Positions 21,901 to 27,923 of a stretch of 27,923 nt of DNA are shown in pieces; within the stretch, counting starts at the first letter, position 1, and each line of letters begins with the position of its first letter. Below the pieces are notes generated by a model. That model had not been told where the DNA came from. It worked only from the letters and a program-made list of their open reading frames with translations, and did no database searches. A program made the position numbers and the translations under genes. This stretch comes from Pelagophyceae sp. CCMP2097 (taxonomy: Eukaryota; Sar; Pelagophyceae): the NCBI GenBank assembly GCA_026770575.1, contig MU657770.1, forward strand, positions 1 through 27,923. The letters run 5' to 3'.

Positions 21901-24195
21901 CGACGCGCAGGCCGCGCTGCGCTGCCTCGACGTCGACGCGGCGGAGCGGCCGGCGGCTGCGCCGCGCCTCGCGGCCTGCGCCGACGCCGCCGCGTTTGCA
22001 ACCGTCCTCAAGACGGCGCGCGCGCTCGAGACGCGGCACTTTTACGCGGCGCTCTCGCTGCCAGAGGCCGAGGCGCTGCGCGCCGTGCTGCACGCGCGCC
22101 TTGGCGACGGCGCCGGGCCGCGCGTCTGGCTGCACTCGCTCCAGGACGCGGCCAAGCCGCTGGACCACTCGTTTAACGCGGCGCCGCGGTCCGACGTGCC
22201 GTACCAGCGCACCATCGTGCGCCAGGCGCTGCGCTTCGCCGACGCGGAGCACGCCTTTGGCGACTTTGACGTCGACGCCGTGAGTCGCTCTTCCAATCGC
22301 GACGTCGCGGGGGTACGCGCGGGGCCGCCGCCCGCGCGGGGAAGGATGGTGCCGAGAGTCGAACGGGGGTCGTCGACCGAGGGCCGTCTTGTCGACGGTC
22401 GCGCGGCCGCAGGTGCTGCGGTGCGGCGTGCAGCAGGTGCCCGCGGTGCTGCGGCGCGCGTGGTACGACGAGGTCCGGTCGTCGAAGCGGCGGCAGCGGC
22501 ACGAGCTCGACGGCGCGGCGTCGTCTTCGACGGCGGGCCTGGTGGCCGTGTTCCGTGTCGCGGACGAGTTTGAGCGCCTCGCGCTGCGATGCGCGCAGGC
22601 GCGCGTGTGCGGCCTCCTCGACGCCAAAGGCCTGCACGTCGTGGACGCGTTCCGCGCGTTCAACGCCTCGCGCACGGGGGAACTCACCTGCGGCGAACTC
22701 TGGGGCGGTGAGCGACGACGTCTGTGTTCGAGGGGCGCCCGCCACCTGCCCAACGCCTTTGCAACAGGCCTCGAGTGGCTCGGCATGGCGGACCTTGTTG
22801 CGGGACAGATCCACGAGCTCGTGCGCCTCGTGGACGCGGACGCGGACGGTTTCCTCAGCCTGGCCGAGTTCCGCTGTGCGTTCGGCGGCGGCGACGACGA
22901 CGAGCCCCGCGCCGCTGCGGCGGGCGCGGCGTGCGGGCTGCCGCCGGCGATTGCGCCAAAGGCCATCGCTGAGCTGCACAGCGCCGCGGCGCCGCACGAC
23001 GCGGCGCAGCAGTCGCGGCTGCGGTCGCTCACGTCGGACCGCATCGGCAAGATCAAGATCAAGGGCCAGGAGCAGCGGTCGCTGCAGAGCGTGTGGTCGT
23101 CGCGGGGCGTGGGCGCGCACACGGACTGCGGCATCTGGGCGCCCGTCGTCGCGCTCGGCCTGCACCAGCAGAACCGGCTCCGGCTCTGCGTCGGCCACTA
23201 CGCCACAAAGGGCCTCGGCGAACCGTCGAGGTCCGCCGCGAGGCAGACGCTCGAGGTGCGCGCCCGCCGGCGGGTCCCGCGGCGTACGTGCGGCGCCCGA
23301 CTGCGGGGCCGTAGGTGACGGACCTGGGCGTGCTGCACCTCGGTGCCGTGGGCGCGTCGTCGGCACACCTCGAGGTCGTCGTGGCGCAGCTCTTCCCGCC
23401 GCCGCTGCGGTGGCGCCAAGTGTGGAACACGCTGGGGAAGCGTATCGAGACGCACTTCTTCGCGTGGCAGGCCGTCGCGCCGCCGGATTTCGTCGCGCTG
23501 GGCATGGTCGGCACCGCCACCGACGAGCCGCCGCCGCTGGCCGCGCTGCGCTGCGTGCCGAAGAGGTGGTGCAAGCCGTCGGCGGCCGCGCCCAAGCTCG
23601 TCTGGGACGACGCAGGTGCGCCCGCGGCGGCGCAGCGCGCCGCGGCGGCGGGGCGGGCCGGCGCAGAGACGGGGTTGGCCGCCGCGATGCGCGCCGTTCG
23701 AACGCCGAGGCTCCGCGTGAAAACCCCGTCGCCCGCAGGCACGGGCGGCCGCCGCGGCTCGCTCTGGGCCGTCGGGCCGTTCGGCCTGCTCTTCGCGACG
23801 CACGGCGACGCGCCACCGCAAAAGGACGACGTCGGTCACCGCGTCGGCGATCCGAAGGCGGCCCGGACCGTCGGGCGTCGGCGGCGGCGCCAGAGCCACA
23901 AGCGACGCCGGAGACGCGAGCCGCGCCAGAGCCGCGAGCGGCAGAGGCGCGGGTTCGCGCTGGGAGAGGCCCGGAGCCGCGGCCATCGGACGCTCGCCTC
24001 CGGGGTTGCCGGAGCCCGGCGCCTTTCGACCGTCGGTGCCACGTCTGTACTCGCGCATATCTCGCGCGACTTTAGGTCTGGGAGCTCAGCTCGACGCGCT
24101 TCGTGCTCGGCGACCGCGCCTCGAGCAACCTCTGGCTGCCGCCCGAACTCGCCGGCACCGCGGCGGCCGACGGTGCCGCCGCGCAAACTGCGTGA
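5873..24195 (+). CDS. Giant SH3 / DUF3638-DUF3645 P-loop protein with EF-hands and Vps62-like C-terminus (25 exons, ~4,676 aa)
   Basis: Exons: 5873-5944, 6070-7112, 7263-7389, 7581-8050, 8187-9020, 9184-9816, 10070-10394, 10605-11266, 11414-12173, 12304-12470, 12640-13571, 13795-14401, 14683-17401, 17559-17860, 18020-18513, 18698-18843, 19005-19945, 20170-20308 (or 20326), 20494-20660, 21085-22279, 22413-22707, 22768-23255, 23315-23615, 23739-23830, 24076-24195; stop TGA 24193-24195. The exons sum to 14,031 nt, divisible by three, and phase is kept at every junction. Domains: SH3 (1-60), Ala/Pro linker, SH3 (265-321), an LPGGW module (~485), the family's N-terminal half (YLLRCSLLQHVLTRVLPLPL at exons 5/6), Walker A GGGKT (Lys3038), Walker B DEVD (3202-3205), DUF3645 (~3408-3445), Glu-Gln repeat (3966-3992), EF-hand loop (4366-4377), Vps62-like tail. 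The start ATG has A at -3 and G at +4. The family is a large cytosolic-type protein of unknown biochemistry, found in fungi, oomycetes and other protists. The 'ubiquitinyl hydrolase' label is automatic, and I see no OTU or UBP catalytic residues. The SH3 fusion rests on exons 2-4 joining in phase. The least certain splice sites are the exon 14 end and the exon 18 end. Confidence 0.85.
7113..7262 (+). mobile_element. Intron 2 of the giant gene; introner-like, with TSD-like boundary
   Basis: 150 bp, GTCGGTGAACC...TTTTTAG. The bases at the start (TCGGTGAAC) recur as TCGGCGAAC just after the acceptor, as expected if a transposon duplicated its target. Its length is a multiple of three and it holds no stop in frame, so retention would add 50 residues. 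Confidence 0.6.
7390..7580 (+). mobile_element. Intron 3 of the giant gene; introner-like, with matching boundary
   Basis: 191 bp. It begins GTCACATTCGG and the next exon begins GTCACTTCGG, a near-perfect duplication flanking the insert. The interior has CAGAGGC (about 7463) followed by the GC(C)GGGGGGAAG block shared with other introns. It ends TTTTAG|G. Confidence 0.65.
9817..10069 (+). mobile_element. Intron 6 of the giant gene; introner-like with internal repeats
   Basis: 253 bp, GTGATAAATC...CCCCTAG. It contains CAGAGGCG twice and GCTGCACGCCAGAGGG twice. TTCCAGAGTACCGT (10033-10046) is identical to 2264-2277, which also lies just before a CCCTAG|G acceptor in another gene. Confidence 0.6.
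13572..13794 (+). mobile_element. Intron 11 of the giant gene; introner-like
   Basis: 223 bp, GTGCAGAGGCC...CCCTAG. It shares ATCGTGGCCTCG followed by GCGCGATCCCAGAG (about 13724-13763) with intron 19 (about 20960-20997). The exon boundary is fixed by family residues: NLHAALG joins DQHYLPKRLL. Confidence 0.6.
14402..14682 (+). mobile_element. Intron 12 of the giant gene; introner-like, apparently two or more tandem/nested copies
   Basis: 281 bp. It begins GTCGCGCG and the next exon begins GTCGCGAG. Inside, TAGAGGCTCCGT occurs at about 14518 and 14590, each followed by an AC(G)CC-GG-GAGAGGC block, and a third diverged CAGAGGGTGGATGCGCGCCG lies at about 14464. This suggests one element inserted next to or into another. 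Confidence 0.6.
17144..20308 (+). other. P-loop ATPase / helicase-like core (DUF3638 and DUF3645)
   Basis: Exon 13 carries QMIMGGGKTTVVSPLLALLL (Walker A, Lys3038). Exon 14 carries LLDEVDLILHPLKSELNWP (Walker B, Asp3202/Glu3203). Exon 15 ends WLVSLLPFVLSKID. Exons 16-17 give VPFVGKDVPSRASEFSQPD joined to VVIGLTILAYRYEGLR, the DUF3645 signature. Exon 17 ends QVHTTGMDIPQ (3735-3744) and exon 18 has YRMRGIGAG (3768-3776). By position these last two resemble superfamily-2 helicase/SecA motifs V (GxGTDI) and VI (arginine finger). The first motifs are seen directly and the DUF assignments come from family knowledge; the helicase-like reading is my inference. Confidence 0.85.
17861..18019 (+). other. 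Intron 14 of the giant gene, apparently GC-AG
   Basis: Family knowledge demands SELN(F/W)P followed by (I/L)G(D/E)K. The only join that gives SELNWP-LGDKVPLDF in phase ends the exon at 17860 and starts the intron GCAAACTG at 17861, ending TTTTTAG at 18019. The nearest in-phase GT (17900) would insert 13 foreign residues. Confidence 0.55.
20661..21084 (+). mobile_element. Intron 19 of the giant gene; longest intron (424 bp), probably composite
   Basis: Begins GTCCGCACC and ends CCCACAG. It contains 'GATCCCAGAG' at about 20921 and again at about 20988, plus CATCAGAGGGCC between them. The second block matches intron 11. It looks like two introner-like units end to end. Confidence 0.55.
21440..21520 (+). 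repeat. Coding (GAGCAG)n microsatellite encoding a Glu-Gln repeat
   Basis: An in-frame GAG/CAG (GAA/CAA) hexamer array encodes alternating Glu and Gln for 27 residues (3966-3992) in exon 20. Gln/Glu runs at this position occur in other DUF3638 proteins, so the stretch is probably a tolerated charged coiled-coil linker. It may also vary in length between strains. Confidence 0.9.
22413..24195 (+). other. EF-hand pair and Vps62-like C-terminal domain of the giant protein
   Basis: Exons 21-22 encode two helix-loop-helix units. The first has the degenerate loop NASRTGELTCGE; the second has DADADGFLSLAE, a textbook calcium-binding loop (acidic at 1, 3, 5 and 12, Gly at 6). The two are separated by only the 60-bp intron 22708-22767. 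Exons 22-25 then show repeated 'xWxPV-x-LGLG' and 'WQAVAPPDFVALGMVG' motifs like Vps62/DUF946 beta-rich domains, ending WELSSTRFVLGDRASSNLWL shortly before the stop. Calcium control and membrane/vacuole association are inferences from these families. Confidence 0.7.
23831..24075 (+). mobile_element. Last intron (24) of the giant gene; introner-like
   Basis: 245 bp, GTCGGTCACC...CTTTAG. It carries GCAGAGGCGCGGG (about 23941) and GGGAGAGGCCCGGAGCCGCGGCCAT, similar to the GGGGGAGAGGCCCGGCCAT block in intron 12. Exon 25 then supplies 39 codons and the stop. Confidence 0.55.
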
Positions 24196-24546
24196 CCGCC
24201 GCACTAAGCGAAGCGACGCTGCGAGCAGCCGCGCGAGCCGAGCCATGGTCCCGCGGCCTGCGACGGACCCGCGGGCGCGCCATAGTCCGCCGTCGAAGTA
24301 CGCGGCGCGTTTTCGCCGCACTCAGAGGGCGGGCGTCGAGGCGGGGGGGGGGACGCTCAGAGCTCGGCGGAACTCAGCGGCGCTGCGGCAGCTTCCGGCA
24401 GGGGCGGCGAGCGCGCGAGGGTCGGGCGTCGAACCTCTCTTCATCCGAGCGGCAGCCGCGGCGCTCGGTCGCGCACCACACCTCTTCCGCGGATCCCGCC
24501 ACATTCCTCCAGGACCGATTCAGCGATTGGCGGTTGATACGATCGC
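24196..24546. other. 3' flank of the giant gene
   Basis: GC-rich, no family-supported coding sequence. It presumably holds the 3' UTR. No polyadenylation signal can be named with confidence. Confidence 0.4.
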
Positions 24547-24548
24547 TA

Positions 24549-25131
24549 CAAGGGGAGGTCAACATGAAAATGCCGCGAATTTCCGCACCTCCACAGCACG
24601 TTTGAGATGACTTTGAGTGGCTGGACATGTCCGGCTCGTCCCAAGGTGTCGGGCTGGAGGCTGACACTTCCCGTTTTTCGCGTATCCCGCGCGCAATCTC
24701 GATTTCAGAGTCGCCAAAAGCTGGTTTGAGGTGGTGCTCCATTGTTATCGTCTTGTGTCAGCCTCCCTGCCGCTTCATTGGGGCCGGCTGTAGGCCTTGA
24801 CATCGCCAGAGTCCGACGTAGTGACCTGTGGAGGTGCGGGATTTGGCCCAAAATTTAGGCTATGGGCTCCATTTTGTAAGTTATGGGCCCCTTTTCACTT
24901 AAAACGCCGATGCAAATCCGCAATTACGCGGAAATGGTGTCAAGTTTTACACCGTTTTATTCTTGAAAGCGGCTTCACGGTCGGCGGATCGAGCCCGTAA
25001 ACAAACTTCCTTCGTCGGGGACCGCGCCGCCACCAGCCCGCGACGCAGCGACCATAAGTGGCCCCATATCTCGTTTGTAGCCCGAGAAATTTGTATCTGA
25101 GTGGAATCCGTTTCATGTTGACCTCCCCTTG
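24549..25131. mobile_element. MITE with 21-bp perfect TIRs and TA target duplication (Tc1/mariner-like)
   Basis: 24549-24569 (CAAGGGGAGGTCAACATGAA + A) and 25111-25131 are exact reverse complements. Immediately outside are TA (24547-24548) and TA (25132-25133), the duplication made by Tc1/mariner-type transposases. The 583-bp interior has no transposase and includes a pair of TATGGGC(T/C)CC(A)TTTT motifs (about 24861-24896). The element abuts the SINE-like repeat at 25133. Confidence 0.75.
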
Positions 25132-25132
25132 T

Positions 25133-25306
25133 ATTGGGAATAGAGGTCGAGCAGGAGCCTCATTGGAATCATCATAGAAGAAGAAGGTGGTCGCGGGTTC
25201 GAATCTGGTCGGCCGCAGATCAAGCGATTAGTTTAAATGATTTTAATTATTTACGTGGGCATAGCAATGGGATTTGTCTGTATCCTTCGCACAGAGTCGG
25301 GTCCTC
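25133..25306 (+). mobile_element. tRNA-derived SINE-like repeat, copy A
   Basis: Begins TTGGGAATAGAGGTCGAGCA. It contains a pol III B-box-like GGTTCGAATCTGG (about 25195-25207) with a T-arm-like setting, then an AT-rich body and a conserved end ATCCTTCGC...GTCGGGTCCTC. An inverted homologous copy lies at 27684-27919. This copy lacks the A-rich tract found in the other. Confidence 0.6.
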
Positions 25307-25505
25307 TGCGCCGCGGCTACGCCGCCTGAGGCGGCTGCGCCGCCTGCGGTAGTTAAGCAGCCTGCGACGGCTACGCCGCATGAGGCGGATGCGCCGTGTG
25401 TTGCGGCTACGTCGCCTAAGGCGGCTACTCCGCCTTAGGCGGAAGCTCCGACGCTGCGCAGCCTACTGCGGCTACGCCGCCTGCGGCGGCTACGCCGCTT
25501 GAGGC
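25307..25505. repeat. Hairpin minisatellite of GCGGCTACGCCGCCTGAG-type units
   Basis: About ten degenerate units of CGGCTACGCCGCCTGAGG or CGGCTGCGCCGCCTGCGG follow one another. Each unit is itself palindromic (GGCGGC...GCCGCC), so the array can form serial hairpins. No protein is supported in any frame. Confidence 0.8.
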
Positions 25506-25601
25506 GGTTCGGACCCTATTCTCCTCCGGGCGCCGGGGGGGAACCCCCGTACCCCCCCGTCGCTTCGATCCCGAGGAGGGCGGTACAGACCCTAATCACG
25601 C
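25506..25601. repeat. Dispersed GC-rich repeat, copy 1
   Basis: Contains CGGACCCTATTCTCCTCCGG, GCGCCGGGGGGGAACCCCCG, and then CCCGTCGC..TCCCGAGGAGGGCGGTACAGACCCTAATC. Parts recur at 26168-26273 and 26869-26917. Confidence 0.65.
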
Positions 25602-26167
25602 ACGGGCGCAGTGCGGCCAGTTTTTCGAGGGGTGAAGGGCTTTTTGAGAAACGCTGGCGACGTCGCGGCGCATGACGATGTGGCGCGGCCAGTGAAGTGA
25701 GGGACGAAGGGCGTTCACCACCTTGCATGTAGCTTGGCGGCGTAGTTTTGGCGGCGCATGACGCGCGGCCGCGGCGCATGAATGTCGCTGCGAACTTTTT
25801 TCTAAAATATCGTAAGTCGGGACAAAAAAAAAACATTTCCCCGGCTCGAACCCAAGTCTCGCCACTACACCGACTTGAATCTTAAATTTATTTGGATTTG
25901 ATTGATTTTCCGTTTGTGCTGCCTCTGGGGCTCGGACCTGCCTAACTTCAATCCGTAACGACCGATTACATTGACCGACGACATCATGGACGTGCGGTTG
26001 ACTCGGGCAGGTGCTGTTTACCACACATTAGACCGGCGCCTCCTAAGCGGTGCGGATGATGGGTATCGGCCTGTTAATTTTTAGAGATGGTTGGAGTTGG
26101 TGTTAGATGAGAGAGCTTAAAATGTTTAGTATATTAACACATATGAAGACCAGCCTTTGACCCTCAC
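25602..26167. other. Gene-free spacer
   Basis: Short frames in both directions have no recognisable family or codon bias. The local composition is mixed and lower in GC than the genes. Nothing supported. Confidence 0.4.
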
Positions 26168-26273
26168 AGGCGGGTCGGTACAGACCCTAATCTCCTCCGG
26201 GCGCCGGGAGATGGCTTAGGCGACGCGCGTCGTGGCGCCGGGGGGAGACCCCCCGTACCCCCCATAAAATCGC
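26168..26273. repeat. Dispersed GC-rich repeat, copy 2
   Basis: GGGTCGGTACAGACCCTAAT, CTCCTCCGGGCGCCGGG, then GGCGCCGGGGGGAGACCCCC match copy 1 in the same orientation with the blocks in a different order. This suggests rearranged or nested copies. Confidence 0.6.
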
Positions 26274-26473
26274 CCAACGTGTCGTCTCTCGCGCTGTGGT
26301 CGAGGGCCAGTGCACTTGGTTTTGCGCATCACCTTCAGCGTGACGTTTCGTTCCCTCGCTTTGCACTTCCGAGTGTAAAAGCGAGTGCGCTCGTTGCGTG
26401 TACTCAAAGGTGCCATCGTCTACCGCTTGTGCCCCCTGTTGCTCCGCAGCTGAGTACACATGTGTGTCTACTA

Positions 26474-26549
26474 ACAGCCCGAGGTCGCCGGTTCGAATCC
26501 GGCATATTGTTTGGGACAGCCCGAGGTCGCCGGTTCGAATCCGGCATAT
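26474..26549 (+). repeat. Tandem tRNA T-arm-like fragments (tRNA-derived, not full tRNA genes)
   Basis: Two identical 34-nt units (26474-26507 and 26516-26549, period 42) each contain GAGGTCGCCGGTTCGAATCC. GCCGG-TTCGAAT-CCGGC is a perfect 5-bp T-stem with a 7-nt loop, and it includes a pol III B box. No acceptor stem or D-arm is found upstream at the right distance. An A-rich AATAATAAAA tail follows copy 2, as in SINE tails. Confidence 0.7.
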
Positions 26550-26765
26550 GGGAAAATAATAAAAATAATAAAAATGACATTGCGATGTGTTTATATACAC
26601 TTCTGATCTGGCTCCTGGCACTGGGACCGGAATTCCCTTTTGCCAGGATAAACGTCGGTGTTGAGGATTGTAAACAAACATCGCATGGGTCATCCAAGAT
26701 TGGGCCCATCTTCAGAAGGTGGCTCCAGGCCGCCCGTCCGGTGGGCCCTCCAGTTCAAATGTCTT

Positions 26766-26800
26766 GCATGAGGTCGCGGGTTCGAGCCTGCTCGTTCACG
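26766..26800 (+). repeat. tRNA-like B-box fragment
   Basis: GAGGTCGCGGGTTCGAGCCTG resembles a tRNA variable loop plus T-arm (B box GGTTCGAGCC). The T-stem pairing is imperfect and no other tRNA arms are visible, so this is probably a decayed SINE head. Confidence 0.4.
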
Positions 26801-26868
26801 TTTCTACTCCGCTTGGCATGCGAATTTGGCTGCTCGTCCTGTACACGCGTCGTACACGTGAATATACT

Positions 26869-26917
26869 CCCCCCCGTCGCGACGGCTCCCGAAGAGGGTG
26901 GTACAATTCCTAATCGC
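26869..26917. repeat. Dispersed repeat, copy 3
   Basis: CCCCCGTCGCGACGGCTCCC followed by GAAGAGGGTGGTACAATTCCTAATCG matches 25555-25600 over about 45 bp with several changes. Confidence 0.55.
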
Positions 26918-27051
26918 TAAAAAATGGAGCCCATAAGCGGGATCAAACACTTTGAGAATTGATAGTTGGATTTTAACTTTTAAGACAAAAAAGATTTCAG
27001 CTGCTAAAAGGCGATTTTTATCAAGTCTATTTCAGGATGCCGAAGTGACAT

Positions 27052-27193
27052 TAGACAGCTTCACTTTTTCAAGCAGCTTTTAAAGCTACTTTTAAAGTTA
27101 CCAGAAGCTTGTAATTGCGTGTAAAGCTGCTTTAAAAGCTCTACTAGAGCTTTAAAAGCAGCTTTTAAAGCGCGGAAATTGCTTTTAAAGCGC
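27052..27193. repeat. AGCTTTTAAAGC palindrome cluster
   Basis: AGCTTTTAAAGC, GCTTTAAAAGC and TTTTAAAGCGCGG occur at least six times in 120 bp in both orientations, giving several overlapping foldbacks. The left end (27052-27070, TAGACAGCTTCACTTTTTC) is the exact reverse complement of 27639-27657. Confidence 0.7.
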
Positions 27194-27450
27194 GGGAAGA
27201 GTTCGTTAGATGAGCGTTGAGCGAACGTTAGATGAGCGATAACCCGGCGCGGGCGCGCGGCGCGGGCGCGCCGCGCGGCCTCTGCGGGCGGGGCGGCGCC
27301 GATGGTGCTCGCGCCTCCGTCGAGGCGCGAGCCGGTCGCGGGGCCGACGTGCCCCATCCCGCGCGCCATGTCACCTGGGTGGCCGAAGGAAGGCGCCCTT
27401 GACGCCGCTTCGCGCTCACGTTGAAGCGACAAAAGACATGATGATAAAGT

Positions 27451-27659
27451 AGCTTGAAAAGTACCTTGGAAAAAGTGAACTTGTCTAATTCCATCATCGA
27501 GTCTGAAGGATCTGAGCGCGCTGGGCGCATCGGCGTCAGAAGGAGATGCGCATAGCACAGTCGGCTTGGTTCTTGCTCGTTAAAAGCGTTTTAGGCGACG
27601 TTATGCAAATGCGCCAGTCAACTTGAAAAGCTTCTTTGGAAAAAGTGAAGCTGTCTATT
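27451..27659. repeat. Direct repeat pair, ~40 bp, 169 bp apart
   Basis: 27451-27490 and 27620-27659 share (A)CTTGAAAAG....TTGGAAAAAGTGAA...TGTCTA with a handful of differences. The second copy also pairs as an inverted repeat with 27052-27070. These may be the ends of one or more small mobile elements. The 110 bp around 27240-27300 is extremely GC-rich (GCGCGGGCGCGC type) with no gene. Confidence 0.6.
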
Positions 27660-27683
27660 ACAAGAGCGCGCCGAAGGCACACG

Positions 27684-27919
27684 GAGGACCCGACTTCGAG
27701 CGAAGGATACAGACAAATCCCATTGCAATGCCCACGTAAATAATTAAAATTATTTAACTTATCGCTGAACCTTCAAATCCTCCTTTTCTTTATTTTTTTA
27801 TTTCTTATTGAGCTTTTTCTTTTTTTCTTTTTTTTTGCGGCCGACCAGATTCGAACCTGTGACCAAAAACTTCTTCTATGATGATTCCAATGAGGCTCCT
27901 GCTCGACCTCCACTCCCAA
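27684..27919 (-). mobile_element. tRNA-derived SINE-like repeat, copy B (inverted), with A-rich tract
   Basis: The reverse complement of this stretch matches 25133-25306 along its length: TTGGGAGTGGAGGTCGAGCA, CTCATTGGAATCATCATAGA, GGTTCGAATCTGGTCGGCCG, and the TTATTTACGTGGGCAT...GGATTTGTCTGTATCC body. It additionally carries about 60 nt of A/AG-rich sequence between head and body. It reaches almost to the window's end, so its full 5' limit is unknown. Confidence 0.65.
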
Positions 27920-27923
27920 TTTT

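Noticed and set aside
21170..23134. 654-codon open frame on the - strand
   Set aside because: It lies antisense to exons 20-22 of the giant gene, whose + strand frame carries EF-hand and family motifs. Its Leu run is the complement of the Glu-Gln repeat. GC-rich DNA readily yields such shadows.
5873..24195. Calling the giant protein a deubiquitinase
   Set aside because: The label is common in automatic annotation of this family, but I could not find an OTU or UBP Cys-His catalytic arrangement in the exons.
24797..25000. 67-codon frame between the MITE's TIRs
   Set aside because: Too short, no transposase motif, composition like the surrounding non-coding DNA.
26460..26550. Complete tRNA genes
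   Set aside because: Only T-arms are present; acceptor and D-arms cannot be found at normal spacing.
1..27923. Bacterial operon or prophage content
   Set aside because: Phase-consistent spliceosomal introns, eukaryotic domain types (SH3, EF-hand, DUF3638) and MITE/SINE repeats exclude it.

Overview
The window is eukaryotic nuclear DNA from a GC-rich protist, most likely a stramenopile alga of the pelagophyte (Aureococcus-like) type. The lineage is inferred; the eukaryotic nature is seen directly. Every recognisable protein is split by spliceosomal introns with GTGCG/GTGAG/GTCG donors and (C/T)AG|G acceptors. Two genes could be rebuilt exon by exon on the + strand, with reading phase preserved at every junction.

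Layout. (1) 1-266: last visible piece of an unrecognised coding exon. (2) About 0.4-3.1 kb: repeat-rich DNA holding a 24-nt perfect hairpin, a 625-bp CACTA-like MITE, a 63-bp-period tandem duplication, and a 560-bp hAT-type element with an exact 8-bp target-site duplication. The hAT element lies in what looks like a small unrecognised gene ending at 3570. (3) 3739-5450: a complete ten-exon beta-carbonic anhydrase (276 aa) with all zinc ligands. (4) 5873-24195: one giant gene, 25 exons and about 4,676 codons. It encodes two SH3 domains, an Ala/Pro-rich linker, the DUF3638/DUF3645 P-loop ATPase-like core, an acidic plus Glu-Gln-repeat segment, an EF-hand pair and a Vps62-like C-terminus. (5) 24.2-27.9 kb: no convincing gene; a 583-bp TA-flanked MITE, an inverted pair of tRNA-derived SINE-like repeats, tandem tRNA T-arm fragments, a hairpin minisatellite and several dispersed repeats.

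The most interesting signal is in the introns of the giant gene. Most are 120-280 bp and look like a diverged repeat family. They share a (C/T)AGAGGC core, G-rich 'GGGGAAG' blocks and a CTAG|G end. Some pairs share long stretches (introns 11 and 19), and several have the first bases of the intron repeated at the start of the next exon. This is what introner elements (intron-generating DNA transposons, described in Aureococcus and Micromonas) should look like. One intron appears to be GC-AG, and two appear to be tandem or nested insertions.

The two recognised genes have no obvious functional link. Carbonic anhydrase serves inorganic-carbon handling. The giant protein is probably a cytosolic scaffold/ATPase of unknown function; members of its family are often auto-labelled 'ubiquitinyl hydrolase', for which I see no catalytic evidence here.
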